This document shows positions 1 to 13,121 of a stretch of 64,000 nucleotides of DNA, piece after piece; position 1 is the first letter of the stretch; every line of letters starts with the position of its first letter. Below the pieces are notes generated by a model. That model saw only the letters and a program-made list of their open reading frames with translations. It made no database searches and was not told where the DNA came from. A program made the position numbers and the translations under genes. Source of the stretch: Avena insularis (lineage: Eukaryota > Streptophyta > Magnoliopsida > Poales > Poaceae); the NCBI GenBank assembly GCA_023614405.1, contig CM042689.1, forward strand, positions 332,048,305 to 332,112,304, written 5' to 3'.

Positions 1-983
1 ACTTGTATTGAGTAAGCTCTACTCATGCATCCAACTCCCAAGAAACCAAGTTATTCCAAAGTGTCCACTATAAATTCCTTTGCATGGTGTGTTACACCAT
101 TCCAAGTATATTGTTGTTTTATCTATCTTCCAAATTAAACTTGTTATGTGAAAATTAGTGATTAAAGCTCTCACAAACTTGATGGCACACTTTATATCTC
201 TTTCCCCTAATAAACTTGAACCATTGTGTCATCTATGTTGTATATGTGTGCACTTATAAGTTGGGAATTAGCAGAATCGTGCTGTCACGGGGAACGCTTT
301 CAACATTGCACTTGTACTTTATACACAGTTTGATATCATGCTCTTTTGTTTATGGATGTCGGTGGTGTGAAATAAAAGGGGAGCTTGTAAGTCCATGGAG
401 TTATGTATATGTGTTAGAGAAACGCCTGGGCCGCTAGCTAAGCCATCCCTAATCATGGTGGAAACTTGTAGCATCACCATAGTGAGAAATCTATGAAGCA
501 TTCTTATTATAAAAAATAGAGAGAGATATAAAAAAGAGAAAAAGAAAAAAGAGGAAAGAAGAGAAAAAGGCACCGTTTTCCCATGGTAAATAAGAAGATT
601 GTTGAGATGCTCATTGTTCATTGCCTTGTCATTTTGATATGGGATAGCTCCTGTGTCATGGGGCAAGGGGTACCCTGTTGGTGGTTCTCTATGATACACA
701 TATACTTACTATGACAAGAACTTACCGGTAACTAAAGTTGAGTAGCATGAGGAACGACCCTCGTACTCAAGGGACATGAGATTGCCAACTTATACTTTGT
801 CAAGCATATACTCCATATTTTATTCATTTTAACCTTAATCACTTCAAGATGCTTATGATAGGGGCAATGAGAGCTGAAAGCTAACAAGTACCATAATTTT
901 TGGAAGCTCTTTATGAAACTTGAAATCCCTGCTTTCCCTTTGAAGGGTCTTTCTTCCACTTTTATATTGAGTCTCCACCTTCT
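1..983 (+). other. Gypsy-type element interior (3' untranslated part), left piece
   Basis: No credible coding region is present; the ORFs are short and unrelated to known domains. The stretch ends at the CTTCT duplication of the Angela-like Copia, and the same element appears to resume at 9578 and lead into a Gypsy-style LTR at 10045. I therefore read it as the long non-coding 3' part of a Gypsy element. A purine-rich tract at about 511-570 is the only compositional feature. The assignment is inference from the layout. Confidence 0.45.
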
Positions 984-2700
984 TGAAGGGTTTCGCGGCA
1001 TAGTAAATCAAAATTTTCTACGGATGCGAACAGAGGGAAAGCCAAGATCTAATCTAGGAGATGCAAACAACGAGAGAGATTGGATTAGATCTTCATACCC
1101 TTGAAGATTCAGATGCAGTGAACGTTCGTCGGAACGTGGGTGATGTAGTCGTACTCGCTTCTCCTCCTCGCGATCCAATCCGATCTAGCACCACAAGTGG
1201 CGGTGCCTCCGTGAGATGCACACGTGCAGCACCTCGACGTCTCCTCCTTCCTTGGACCAGCAAGTATGCTGGAGAGACGGATTGGATCTACAACACGACG
1301 GCGTGGTGTATATGGTGGAGAATTTCTGCAGCAGGGCTTCGCCTACAAACAGTCGGGAGGGAGAGAGGAGGGCAGCAGGGCAGCTAGCTCTTGGAGGGGA
1401 AGGTGTGGGGGGGTGGTGCGCCCCCAGCCCTCTATATATAGAGGGGTGGGCGCAGCCCTATCCCCTCCCCCAAGCCAAACCGGCGGCCCCAAGGAGGAGG
1501 AGTGGGGGGCAAGGAACCCCCCCTTTCTAGAAGCTCTATCTCGAGTTTAAAACCCTCTTGGTCGGCTGGGCCCTATGGGGCCTTGTGCCCCTATCCCAAT
1601 GCGGCCAGGGCACTCCCTCATAGGCCCATGCCCCCTCCCGGAAGGTGGGGCCACGTTGGTCCCCTTCCGGTAGATTCTAGAAGCTTCCGGTACAATACCG
1701 ATTAACCCGGAACAATTCCAAACTCCAAAAACTGCACTGACTTATATGAATCTTATTCTCTGGACCACTCTGGAACCTCTCGTGATGTCCCGGATCCCAT
1801 CCGAGACTCCGAACAAAAACTCATAAACCAATTATCCAATCTATCCTAGCGTCGAGACACGTTAAGTGTGTGACCCTGCGGGTTCGAGAATATGCAGACA
1901 TGATCTTCTATCAATAATCAACAGCGGGGTCTGGAAACCCATATTGACTCCCACACATTCATCGATGATCATATTGGATGAACCACGATGCCAGGATTCA
2001 ATCAATCACATATATATATTCCCTTCGTCTCGCGATATTTTACTTGCCCGAGATTCGATCGTTGGTACCATCATACCTAGTTCAATCTCGTTCACAGCAA
2101 GTACTTTACTCGTTCCGTAATCCGATATCACTTTGTGATTAACTCCTTAACCACATGCTTGCAAGCGGTGTTGATATCGACACGAGTGGGCCCGAAGTAT
2201 ATCTCTCCGACTTGGGAGGGACAAATCCCATCTCGATACATACAACCCAACAGATACTTTCCGATCACCTGAGAGACACCTTTATGATCACCCTCTCATA
2301 GGATGACGTTTGATGACCTCAAAGCTTTCTTCCGGTACCAGGGAGTTGTATTATCTCATGGTCTAAGGAATACAATATTTGACATAAGAAAAACTTCACA
2401 AAGACGAACACGATGACACGATCTAATTGCTTCGCTTAGTTTGGGTCTGTCCATCATATCATTCTCCCAATGATATGATCTCATTATCAATTGACAACTC
2501 ATGTCTATGGTTAGGAAACCTTAACCATCATTGATCAATGAGCTAGTCCATAGAGGCGTACTAGGGACAAAGTGTTGTTCACAAACCACACAAGTATTAA
2601 AGTTTCCGCTTAATACAATTCTAGCATGGAATATAAACATTATCATGAACAAGAATTATAATAATAACATCTTTATTATTGCCTCTAGGGAATAATTCCA
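984..2700 (-). repeat. 3' LTR of the Angela-like Copia
   Basis: This is the partner of 7910-9572. It begins TGAAGG after the CTTCT duplication. The inner end has lost a few bases: TTCCA runs straight into GCCTCCCACTT, where TTCCAACA plus the purine-tract complement would be expected. It is about 50 bp longer than its partner, and the difference is spread over many small indels. Confidence 0.88.
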
Positions 2701-2728
2701 GCCTCCCACTTGCACTAGAGTCAATAAT

Positions 2729-5700
2729 CTAGTTTACATTTGGCAACAATCTCACACCCATGGCACTGAGGTGCTGATCATGTTTTGCACGCGGAAGAGG
2801 TTTAGTCAACGGATCTGCGACATTCAGATCTGTATGTACTTTGCTAATCTTCAGATCTCCATCTGCTATATAATCTCGGATTATATGAAACTTGCGGTTG
2901 ATATGCTTGCTCTTTGGATGATATCTTGGTTCCTTAGCGAGTGCTATGGCGCCAGTGTTGTCACACAATATCTCCAGTGGGTCCAATGCACTTGGAACCA
3001 CGCCAAGCTCAGTGATGAAGTTCCTGATCCAAACTCCTTCACTTGATGCTTCTGCAGCATCCATGTATTCCGCTTCTACTGTAGATTCCGCGATCACGCT
3101 TTGCTTGCAGCTTCTCCAGCTCACAGCTCCTCCATTCAAAATATACACGTATCCTGTCTGAGATTTAGAATCATCCTTGTCGGTGTCAAAACTAGCATCG
3201 ACGTAACCTTTTTGACGATTTGTTCATCACCCCCATAGACTAAGAACATTTCTTTAGTCCTATTTAGGTACTTTAGGATGTTCTTCATGGCTGTCCAGTG
3301 TTCCACTCCTGGATCACTTTGATATCTGCTCGTCAAACTAAGAGCATTGGACACATCCGGTCTAGTACACAGCATGGCATACATGATGGAACCTATGGCC
3401 GAGGCATAAGGCACTTTGCTCATAGCTTCCCTATCATTTACCATAGCTGGACACTGAGCCTTGCTCAATATCTTACCTGACAACATAGGCACTGAACCTT
3501 TCTTTGCCTTATCCATTCTGAACCTTTTCAGAAATTTGTCCAGGTATGTACTCTGGCTTAAAGCTATCAGGCGTCTTTGTCTATCTCTATAGATTTTGAT
3601 GCCCAATATATAAGCAGCTTCACCTAGGTATTTCATTGAAAAACACTTGTTCAAATAACTCTTCACATCGTTAAGCATGTTAATGTCATTTCCAATAATT
3701 AATATGTCATCCACATATATTACCAGAAATGTCACCGAGCTCCCACTCACTTTCTTGTAGATACAAGCTTCGTAGCTATTTGGAACAAATCCAAAGCTCT
3801 TGATCACTTGATCAAAACGAAGGTTCCAACTCCGAGATGCTTGCTTCAGTCCATAAATGGAACGCTGAAGTTTGCATACTTTATCAGCATCCTTAGGATC
3901 GACAAAACCTTCGGGTTGCATCATATACAACTCTTCATCAATGTTGACATTGAGGAAAGCAGTCTTGACATCCATCTGCCATATTTCATAATCATGAAAC
4001 GCAGCAATTGCTAATAAAATCCGAATGGACTTAAACATTGCTACGGGAGAGAAAGTCTCATCGTAGTCAACACCTTGAACTTGTCAAAACCTTTCACGAC
4101 AAGCCGTGCTTTATAGACGGTAACATTACCATCCGCGTCCGTTTTCTTCTTGAAAATCCATTTGCACTCAACGGCCTTTCGGTCGCTAGGAGGGTCCACC
4201 AAAGTCCATACTTGGTTTTCGCTCATGGATCCCAATTCGGATTTCATGGCTTCTAGCCATTTCTCAGAGTCTGGGCTCATCATCGCTTCCTCATAGTTCG
4301 AAGGTTCACTGTCTTCTACTAACAAGACAGTCAAGACAGGGTTGCCGTACCACTCAGGAGGGGCACGCGACCTATCGACCTGCGACGTTCAGTAGCAGCA
4401 TCGTCTGAAGCTTCATGATCCTTGTCATTAGCTTCCTCTATTGTTGGTGCAGGCGGCACTGGAACAATTTCAGGTGCTGCGCTACTCTCCAACTCAAGAG
4501 AAGGTTCAATAACCTCGTCTAGCTCTACTTTCCTCCCACTCACTTCTTTCGAGAGAAACTCCTTCTCAAGAAAGGAACCGTTTTCTGCACAAACACTTTG
4601 CCTTCGTTCGTGATAGAAGGTATACCCAATAGTTTCCTTAGGGTATCCTATGAAGACGCATTTCTCCGCTTTGGGTTCGAGCTTGTCCGGCATTAACTTC
4701 TTGACGTAAGCTTCCCATCCCCAAACTTTAAGAAACGACAACTTAGGTTTAGCACCAAACCACAGTTCATACGGTGTCGTCTCAACGGATTTAGATGGAG
4801 CCCTATTTAAAGTGAATGCAGCGGTTTCTAATGCATAACCCCAAAATGATAACGACAAATCAGTAAGAGACATCATTGATCGGACCATATCTAATAGGGT
4901 TCGATTCCATGCTCGACACACCATTGCGTTGTGGTGTTCCGGGTGGCGTGAGTTGCGAAACGATTCCGCTTGCTTTAAGATGCGTGAGAAAATCATAACT
5001 CAAATATTCGCCCCCATGATCGGATCGCAGAAACTTAATATTTCTGTTACGATGGTTCTCCACTTCATTCTGAAATTCCTTGAACTTTTCAAATGTTTCA
5101 GATTTATGTTTCATTAAATAGATATACCCATATCTACTTAAGTCATCAGTAAAAGTGAGAAAATAGCGATATCCACCGCGCGTCGAAACACTCATCGGTC
5201 CGCATACATCGGTATGTATGATTTCCAACAAGTCCGTTGCTCGCTCCATCATACCGGAGAATGGTGTTTTGATCATCTTGCCCATGAGGCATGGTTCGCA
5301 TGTGTCAAATGATTCAAAATCAAGAGACTCCAAAAGTCCATCAGAATGGAGTTTCTTCATGCGCTTTACACCAATATGACCTAGACGATAAAGTACACAA
5401 ATAAGTAGTATTATCACTATCTACTTTGCATCTCTTAGCCTCAATGTTATGGATGTGTGTTTCATCCCTTTCGAGATTTAGAAGAAATAAACCATTCACA
5501 AGAGGTGCATGACCATAAAAGATGTTACTCATATAAATAGAACAACCATTATTCTCCGATTTAAATGAATAACCGTCTTGCAATAAACAAGATCCAGAAA
5601 TAATGTTCATGCTCAACGCAGGCACATAATAACATTTATTGAGGTTTACAACTAATCCCGAAGGTAAAACTAAGGAGAGCGTGCCGACGGCCATCACATC

Positions 5701-5733
5701 AACTCTTGATCCGTTGCCAACGCGCATCGTCAC
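2729..5733 (-). pseudogene. Copia pol: rest of protease, integrase, reverse transcriptase, RNase H (broken)
   Basis: Pol would cut, copy and integrate the element. On the minus strand the parts follow in Copia order but in separate open segments. 5733-5341 is the end of the protease and the GAG-pre-integrase part. 5417-4860 is the integrase core (HTDVCGP, then SDHGGEY). 4996-4331 is the integrase C-terminus. 4334-4041 and 4038-3136 are the reverse transcriptase, with YVDD intact in the latter. 3148-2729 is RNase H (AESTVEAEY, then LCDNTGAIAL, ending near ADPLTKPLP). Each junction is a frameshift or stop, so this is a decayed copy. Confidence 0.9.
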
Positions 5734-5769
5734 CTCATCCCTCGCAAGCCGCCGTCTATTCCGTAGCTC

Positions 5770-6687
5770 CTATTTCGAGTTACAAATATTAGCAACTGAA
5801 CCGGTATCAAATACCCAGGCACTACAACGAGGGCTAGTAAGGAAAACATCAATAACATGTATATCAAATATACCTTTGATGGTGCCAGCCTTCTTGTCCG
5901 CTAAGTACTTCGGACAGTTGCGCTTCTGGTGACCCTTGTCTTTGCAATAGAAGCACTCAGTGTCCGGCTTAGGACCAGACCTGAGCTTCTTCTCAGCAGG
6001 GAAAACGCGCTTGCCGCCGCCTTTCTTGAAGGGCTTCTTTGCACCCTTAGCTTTCTTAAAGGTGGGGGGCTTGTTGACCATCAACACATGATTATTCTTT
6101 TTGATGTTCACCTCCGCTACTTTCATCTTAGCGAAGAGCTCAGTGATCATATCAGTGGAACCAATCTGATTGTGATCAACTACAAAACTTTTGTAGCTAG
6201 GAGTGTCAATCTTGAGCTCCTCTGGAATCTTGCAGTCCAGTTGCTCAAGGTGTTGAGTGTAGCCCGACATCTTAATGGCGTGCTCACTAACGGAACTCCC
6301 TTCCTCCATCTTGTAGTTGAAGAATTTCTTAGAGATCTCATATCTCTCAGAACGGGCTTGAGTCCGAAACATGTTTTTCAGCTCCTCGAGAATCTCAAAG
6401 GGCCCGGCGAACTCCGCAAAACGATTTTGAAGATCCGATTCCATAGCATACAACATGGCGATCTTAATCAAATCATAATCATCCTTGCGTGACTGATAAA
6501 CAACTTTCTCATCAGCCGGCGCATCTACAGCAGGGGCGTCACCTAGCTCTTTCTCAAGGACATAGTCCTTTTGTCCGCCAGCGAGAATGATTCTCAGAAT
6601 GCGGAACCAATTGGTGAAGTTAGACCCATTGTTTCTAAGCTTTTCTATCTCAGCAAAAACGTTGAAGTTGAAGTTGGACTTGGCCAT
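5770..6687 (-). pseudogene. Copia gag with the start of the protease (Angela-like)
   Basis: This 305-codon open frame begins MAKSNFNFNVFAEIEKL, as in BARE/Angela Gag. Gag packages the RNA into cytoplasmic particles. A zinc knuckle CFYCKDKGHQKRNC (C-x2-C-x4-H-x4-C) lies near residue 245, and the aspartic protease motif DTGS is near residue 295. The frame stops just after DTGSVANICNSK, and homology resumes in another frame near 5733, so a frameshift separates gag/protease from pol. A leader of about 1.2 kb separates the start from the primer site, as is normal for this family. Confidence 0.85.
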
Positions 6688-7896
6688 GTGATCTACAGTA
6701 TTTGCAAGTACAACTTAGACTATGTTCATGATAAATAGTTCAACTTAATCAAATTACTAGATGAACTCCCACTAAATTCAACATCCCTCAAGTTGTTTAG
6801 TGAACATGATCCAAATTCACCACACCTAATCCGATCTTCATGAGAAGAGATGTGGTTTCAATGGTGGACAACAAAGTGTCGATCATATCATTCATATGAC
6901 TCATGCTTAACCTTTCGGTTCATGTGTTCCGAGGCCATGTCTGTACATGCTAGGCTCATCAAGTTAGACCCAAGTATTTCCGCGTGTGCAAAACTGGCTT
7001 GCACCCGTTGTATGTGAGCATAGAGTCTATAGCACCCGATCATCACGTGATGCTTGGACACGACGAACTTTCGCAACGGTGCATACTTGGGGAGAACACA
7101 GTTTTTATCTTGATCTTTAATTGAGGAATCATCTTATAATGCTACCATCGCGATCTAAGCATGATAAGATACATAAAAGGATAAACATCACATGCATATA
7201 ACTTTAATGTGACATGGTATAGCCAATCTTCGTGCAATGATCTCCATCTTGTGCGTTCCGGCATGATCTCCATCACTCCACCATGATTGCCTCCACCACG
7301 AATAGCAACTACAACTATTGCTAACTACTTAGCGATAAAGTGAAACTATTACATGGTGCATAAGAAGTTGACACACAGGTCATACACAATTATAAAGACA
7401 ACCATATATTCTGCCGGTTGTGTACTCATCGACATGCAAGTCGTGAAACATTACAAAACATGATCATCGCATACATTATACACATCACATCTTGGGCCAT
7501 ACCATATCACAGAAAACACTCCCTGCAAAAACAAGTTAGACGCCTCTACTTTGTTGTTGCATGTTTTACGTGGCTTATGGGAGTAGATGCTAAGAACGAT
7601 TCTTACCTACGGAAAGCCACAACGGTGATATTATGGTTGCCAAACTCCGGTGTTAATCCCATGACAACTATAGTGAGAGAAACAGACATCCACCAGCCGC
7701 ATGTGTGGAACAAGCCACACGTCAAGTGCGGAGCCGGTCTCGCGAACGACGTCGCATAAGGTTGGCCTGGACCGCTTCAATCTCAATATCCCGCGTCATA
7801 ATAAGAACACAAACGAGAGGCTTGCAACAGAAAACATCAACGCCCGCAACAACCATGTTGCGTTCTACTCGTGAAACACATCTACGCATAGATCTA

Positions 7897-7908
7897 GCTC
7901 TGATACCA
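7897..7908 (-). other. Primer binding site (tRNA-Met type) of the Angela-like Copia
   Basis: On the minus strand this reads TGGTATCAGAGC, one base inside the 5' LTR. This is the usual Copia priming site for the initiator methionine tRNA and fixes the element orientation as minus. Confidence 0.9.
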
Positions 7909-7909
7909 C

Positions 7910-9572
7910 TGAAGGGTTTCGGCATAGTAAATCAAAATTTTCTACGGATGCGAACAGAGGGAAAGCCAAGATCTAATCTAGGAGATGCAAACAACAAGAG
8001 AGATTGATTAGATCTTCATACCCTTGAAGATTCGCATGGAAACGCGTTCGCTCGGAATGTGGGTGATGTAGTCGCATTTCGCTTCTCCTCCTCGCGATCC
8101 GATCCGATCTAGCACCACAAGTGGCGGTGCCTCCGTGAGATGCACACGCAGCACCTCGGCGCCTCCTCCTTCGGACCAGCAAGTATGGTGGAGACGGATT
8201 AGATCTACAACATGATGGCGTGGTGTATATGGTGGAGAATTTCTGCAGCAGGCTTCGCCACAAGCAATGGGAGGGAGAGAGGAGGGCAGGCAGGCTAGCT
8301 CTTGAGGGGAAGGTGGGGGGTGGTGCCCAGCCCTCTATATATAGGTGGGCGCAGCCCTAGCCCCTCCCAAGCCAAACCGGGCGGCCCCAAGGAGGAGGAG
8401 TGGGGGCAAGGAAACCCCCTTTCTAGAAGCTCTATCTCGAGTTTAAAACCTCTTGGCTGGCTGGGACCTATGGGCCTTGTGCCCTGGCCCAATGCGGCCA
8501 GGGCACTCCCTCATAGGCCCATGCCCTCCCTGGAAGGTGGGGCCACGTTGGTCCCTTCCGAAGGTTCTAGAAGCTTCACATAATACCGATTAACCCGAAC
8601 AATTCAACTCCAAAACTGCACCTTTATATGAATCTTATTCTTGGACCACTCCGAACCTCTCGTGATGTCCCGGATCCCATCCGAGACTCAACAAAAACTC
8701 ATAAACCAATTATCCAATCTATCCTAGCGTCGAGACATGTTATGTGTGACCTGCGGGTTCGAGAATATGCAGACATGATCTTCTATAAATAATCAACAGC
8801 GGGGTCTGGAAACCCATATTGACTCCCACACATTCATCGATGATCATATCGGATGAACCACGATGCCAGTATTCAATCAATCCCATATATATATTCCCTT
8901 CGTCTCGCGATATTTTACTTGCCCGAGATTCGATCGTCTTGCATCATACCTAGTTCAATCTCGTCAGCAAGTAATTTACTCGTTCCGTGTCTGATATCAC
9001 TTTGTGATTAACTCCTTAACCACATGCTTGAAAGCGGTGTTGATATCGATTACCGAGTGGGCCCTAAGTATATCTCTCCGACTTGGGAGGGACAAATCCC
9101 ATCTCGATACATACAACCCAACAGATACTTTCCGATCACCTGAGAGACACCTTTATGATCACCCTCTCATAGGATGACGTTTGATGACCTCAAAGCTTTC
9201 TTCCGATACCAGGGAGTTGTATTATCTCATGGTCTAAGGAATACAATATTTGACATAAGAAAAACTTCGCAAAGACGAACACGATGACACGATCTAATTG
9301 CTTCGTAGTTTGTCCATTCCATCATATCATTCTCCCAATGATATGATCTCATTATCAATTGACAACTCATGTCTATGGTTAGGAAACCTTAACCATCATT
9401 GATCAATGAGCTAGTCCATAGAGGCGCATTTAGGGACACGGTGTTGTTCACAAACCACACAAGTATTAAAGTTTCCGCTTAATACAATTCTAGCATGGAA
9501 TATAAACATTATCATGAACAACAATTATAATAATAACATCTTTATTATTGCCTCTAGGGCATAATTCCAACA
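7910..9572 (-). repeat. 5' LTR of the Angela-like Copia
   Basis: This 1663-bp repeat is the promoter-side LTR, because the primer binding site lies directly beside it at 7897-7908. It matches 984-2700 along its length with many small insertions and deletions. The outer end keeps the canonical CA in TTCCAACA, followed by the CTTCT duplication. A TATATATA tract at about 8884-8892 is conserved in both LTRs. Confidence 0.9.
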
Positions 9573-9577
9573 CTTCT

Positions 9578-10044
9578 ATCCTTAGGCACCAATTAAGAGA
9601 GCATAGTTGTCATTCTTAGTTCTATGTGCATTGTCCCAAAACTTATTGATTGATTCATAATGTTGATATTGCTTGTTCTTGAACTATTTGTATCTAGTCA
9701 CCCTTATGAACTTTGAAGGTGTCCTATGCATTTATGTTTTGCTACTCCATGAGGGACAAACTGAATGCCACTATGCTATGTTTTCTATATGTGAAACAAA
9801 CAAACGTCTCTCAATGAATTGTTATTCACGATCTTTGTTTGTATCCTTTCATGTTGCAGCATGGTTACTATGTCCTACTGTTAGAACTTCATCTTTTATG
9901 CTCATGTTTAGAGTACTTTGATCCCAGCTTTCAATGCTTGCAAATGGTTTGATCATGATTGTGATGGTGCATGTCACCTAAAAAATTATTCTTTTTTATC
10001 AGTTACCTACTTGAGGATGAGTAGGAGTTAAGCTTAGGGATGCT
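9578..10044 (+). other. Gypsy-type element interior, right piece
   Basis: This continues the sequence interrupted at 983. It ends GAGGATGAGTAGGAGTTAAGC...GGGATGC directly before an LTR start TGATAC, which matches the polypurine-tract/LTR junction usual in Triticeae Gypsy elements. No coding sequence is seen. Confidence 0.5.
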
Positions 10045-11578
10045 TGATACATCGTAAACATATCTATAATTTTTGATGTTCCATACTTATTTAGTATCCT
10101 CTTTGCTTTGCTTTGTCTACACTTTGAGGTATTTTTATGCATTTTCTGGGACTAACCTATTAACAAGATGCCGCAGTGCCAGTCGCCTGTTTTCTGCTGT
10201 TTTTGGTTTCAGAAAATCTAGTAAGGAAATATACTCGGAATTGGACGGGACAAAAGCCAAAGTCAATATTTCACCGAGGAGAACACATAGACCGAAGGGC
10301 GACCGAAGGGGAGCCGCCCCCCCATGTGCGGGCCCACCCTGGGCCACACCTGGGCAGGGTGTGGGCCCCCTGGATGCCCTCTTGCCTCAACTCTTCGCCT
10401 ATATAAACCCCCCGATGCCAAAACCCCAAGTACCCGATCAGATCTCCACGAAATAGTCCGTAGCCGCCACCATCGTCCCTAGATCGGGGGGATCTGAAGC
10501 TCTTCCCGACACCCTGCCGGAGGGGAGAGGTCATCCCGGAGGCCTTCTTCATCACCATGCCAACCTCCGGTATGATGCCTGGGTAGTTCCACTTTGGACT
10601 ATGGGTCCATATAGTAGCTAGATGGTTGTTTCTCCTCCCTTGTGCTATCATGTTTAGATCTTGTGAGCTCCGTTCATGATCAAGATCATATATTTGTAAT
10701 CATGCATGTTGTGTTTGCGGGGATCCGATGGATATTGAGATTACTATGTCAGATTGATTATTGATTCTATAATGTCTTATGATTATTGATTCTATCATGT
10801 CTGTGTTGTTTGAGATCTTGCATGCTCTCTGTTTCTAATAGCTATCTTGGCCAAGTAGATGCTAGTGACTCCAAGATGGAGTATTTATGCTCGATAGTGG
10901 TTTCATGCCTCTATTGAATCTAGGGAAGTGACAGAAATATCTAAGGTTGTAGATGTGATGTTGCCACTAGGGAGAAAACAACAATCTCTTGTTCATAGAA
11001 CAATTGTATTTTTTACTTTACACACATTGCTTAATGCAGTTATCCGTTGCTTGCAAGTTAATACTGGAGGGGGTTCGGATGATAACCTAAAAGTGGATTA
11101 CTAGTCATAGATGCAGTTGGATGGTGGTCTATGTATATTGTTGTAATGCCCACTCAAATCTTTGTTATGCCTTGCTCAGTTCCTATCAATTGCCCCGATG
11201 TAATTTGTTTACCCAGCATGTTATGTTATTTATCTTAAGGAGAACACCTCTAGTGAACTGTGGACCCTGGTCCAATATTTACCATTGTTACATCTTCTAC
11301 TGTTACTGTTTACTTTCTGCAAGCAACCACTACCTTCCACACCATACGTTTAATCCTTTGTATTCAGCAAACCAGTGAGATTGAACACCTCATTGTAAGT
11401 TGGGGCAAAGTCTTGAGTTTATGTTGTGCAGGATTCCAAGTTGTTAGTAACACCTTAGAGTTGTTTCCTTGCTCCTACTGTTTCGATAACCTTGGTTTCA
11501 TAACTGAGGGGAAACTTACTGCCGTGCTCATCATACCTTCCTCCTGGGGTCTCCCAACGAAGCTCTACTATTGAGCCA
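10045..11578 (+). repeat. Gypsy-type 3' LTR
   Basis: It starts TGATACATCG...AACATATCTATAATTT right after a purine tract. This resembles the TGATACGTC...AACGTATC LTR starts common in wheat and barley Gypsy elements. A promoter-like TATATAA lies at 10401-10407, and a GC-rich stretch precedes it, as in such LTRs. The right end is estimated from TTCCTCCTGGG...CCCAACG near 11545-11563, after which Copia-like sequence begins. Only this one LTR is in the window, so the end is not fixed by a repeat pair. Confidence 0.6.
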
Positions 11579-12325
11579 CGTTAATGCTCCATGATCAGGA
11601 AACCTTGATCATCAGTTGCCCAACAAACTAGTATGAATAGAAGCTACTAGGGACTTGGTATGCTTCATACCACACATGTATCAAAGTTTCCGCTTGATAC
11701 ATCTATAGTGGAAACTTTGAGGCTACTAGGGACATGAAACATACCAAGTCACCAACCTGCCTAGTAGCCTCCTCCAGATTTTTAAGAGTTATGCACCTTC
11801 ACATAGAGAGGGTTACAAATACTCCCCTCTGTCAAAACGCTAGTTTGTTCTTTCTACATCCTAATTCACAAGATTTTTGATCGCATAGGTTGGGTTACTA
11901 CTATGGTGTAGCATCCATGGGTCTCAACCCTATCTCTCTCGATGCACTTTCTATCATATCTCATGATAGTCTCTTTGTAAAGAGATCTGCCAGGTTTCTG
12001 TCTATTTGAATATACGTAATAGTTATTACTCCTAATAGATTTGAAACGGTTCTTCATGTGTCTTGATGCCTTCGCACTATCCTTAGAATTGTTTACTTTG
12101 ACAATAACATGTTGGTTGTCATGGTTCAAAAGAATTGTCGACACATGTTTTTCAACCACAGGCAAGTCCATCAAAAGCTCACACAACTATTATGACTCAA
12201 CGGTGGTTGCGTCTAAAACAGTAAGTTCTGCTTCCATGGTTGATATTGTCAATATGGTATGTTTACGAGACCTCCATCACGATGCGCCACCTCCAAGAGT
12301 AAACACATACCCACTCACCATCCTC
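11579..12325 (-). pseudogene. Copia remnant: LTR scrap plus RNase H end
   Basis: On the minus strand 12325-11866 encodes a Copia RNase H, with LGGGA followed by SWRSRK, then TMEAELTVLD, then LLMDLPVVEK and DNQHVIVKVN. It carries stop codons (two in a row before CELLMDLP) and frameshifts. 11579-11705 resembles a Copia LTR end (AGGAAACCTTGATCATCA, then CTACTAGGGAC, then TTTCCGCTTGATAC). It is a different family from the Angela-like element and is strongly degraded. Confidence 0.65.
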
Positions 12326-12372
12326 AGGATGGCGGAGAGGCGACTGCAGCTGTCCACTACCCACGATGGTGG

Positions 12373-13121
12373 CTACTGTTGTTGCTCCTCCTCCTTGGCC
12401 TCCTTCTTGGTATGCCATAAGAAAAGACGACTCTGTGATGGCTTCTCCTCCTTCACCTCCTTCTCCCTCTGGCTGGCGCGAAAGTAGAGGCCCCCACGCG
12501 GAGGCATCGACTGCTCCTCCTCCTTCGGCGCTCGGAAGACGCTACTAGAGAAACGAGCCACGAGCTCATCGATAGCTCTAGCTTCGGGATGAGGGTTGGT
12601 GACAACAGTGACAAAGTCGAAGACGAGTACCGTGACAACAAGCATGTTATCGTGCGTGATTATGTTGAGGTGCCAGTGGGGGCGGGCTGGGTCTAGCGAA
12701 GCCTGCCTGGTTCGAAGGCATGCCCACACTTTGTCGAAGCTGTGGTCCAGCCAGCACTGCCAACAACCAATGACGTTCTTCGCTCCTGGCATGACTCGAC
12801 ATAGCTGCTGATGGACACCTCTTGTTCCACCTCAAGCAACTGCAGCCATTTCCGAGTCGACGCCCAATCAGGGTTGTTCTATAGGTTGGGGACAAACTGA
12901 CACACCGCTCATGGACGAGGACCGCCAAGTGGCAGTCAGTAGGTAGCCACGGCACAACGAGTCCCCTCACTTATGTGCCACCCGCTGGGGAGACGGGTTT
13001 CCGGCTGGACGAGGAGAGCCCACACGACAACCTCCTCCACTAGCTTCATGTTGAGGTTGCGCGGCCAGTCCCCGCGCTTGCGGCCGCCGACGCTGCCGCC
13101 ATCTTCATGGTCGTTCGCCAT
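12373..13121 (-). pseudogene. Degenerate transposon-borne ORF
   Basis: The minus strand starts at 13121 with MANDHEDGG, followed by RKRGDWPRNLN and KLVEEVVVWALL, then ETRLPSGWHIS. The pattern (basic start, VVEWALL-like helix, R-x-P-x-GWH) resembles the N-terminal part of ORFs carried by grass Harbinger and CACTA elements, such as RMPSGWKLS in the ORF at 15601. The frame breaks after about 60 codons. A second open segment, 12792-12373, ends in a Lys/Glu-rich tail. The function is unknown. Confidence 0.35.

Larger units (their letters stand above)
984..9572 (-). mobile_element. Angela/BARE-like Copia LTR retrotransposon, degenerate
   Basis: Two long direct repeats (984-2700 and 7910-9572) enclose a minus-strand Copia gag-pol. 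The outer ends are TGAAGG... and ...TTCCAACA, flanked by the 5-base duplication CTTCT (979-983 and 9573-9577). A tRNA-Met-type primer binding site lies at 7897-7908 beside the element's 5' LTR, and a purine tract (read AAGTGGGAG on the minus strand) lies beside the 3' LTR near 2701-2710. LTR starts read TGTTGGAATTATGCCCTAGAGG on the minus strand, which is typical of Angela/BARE elements. The coding region is broken by several frameshifts, so the copy cannot act on its own. It sits inside an older Gypsy element. Confidence 0.93.

Noticed and set aside
5929..6492. Plus-strand ORF of 187 codons
   Set aside because: Antisense of the Angela-like gag, which has a zinc knuckle and the conserved start.
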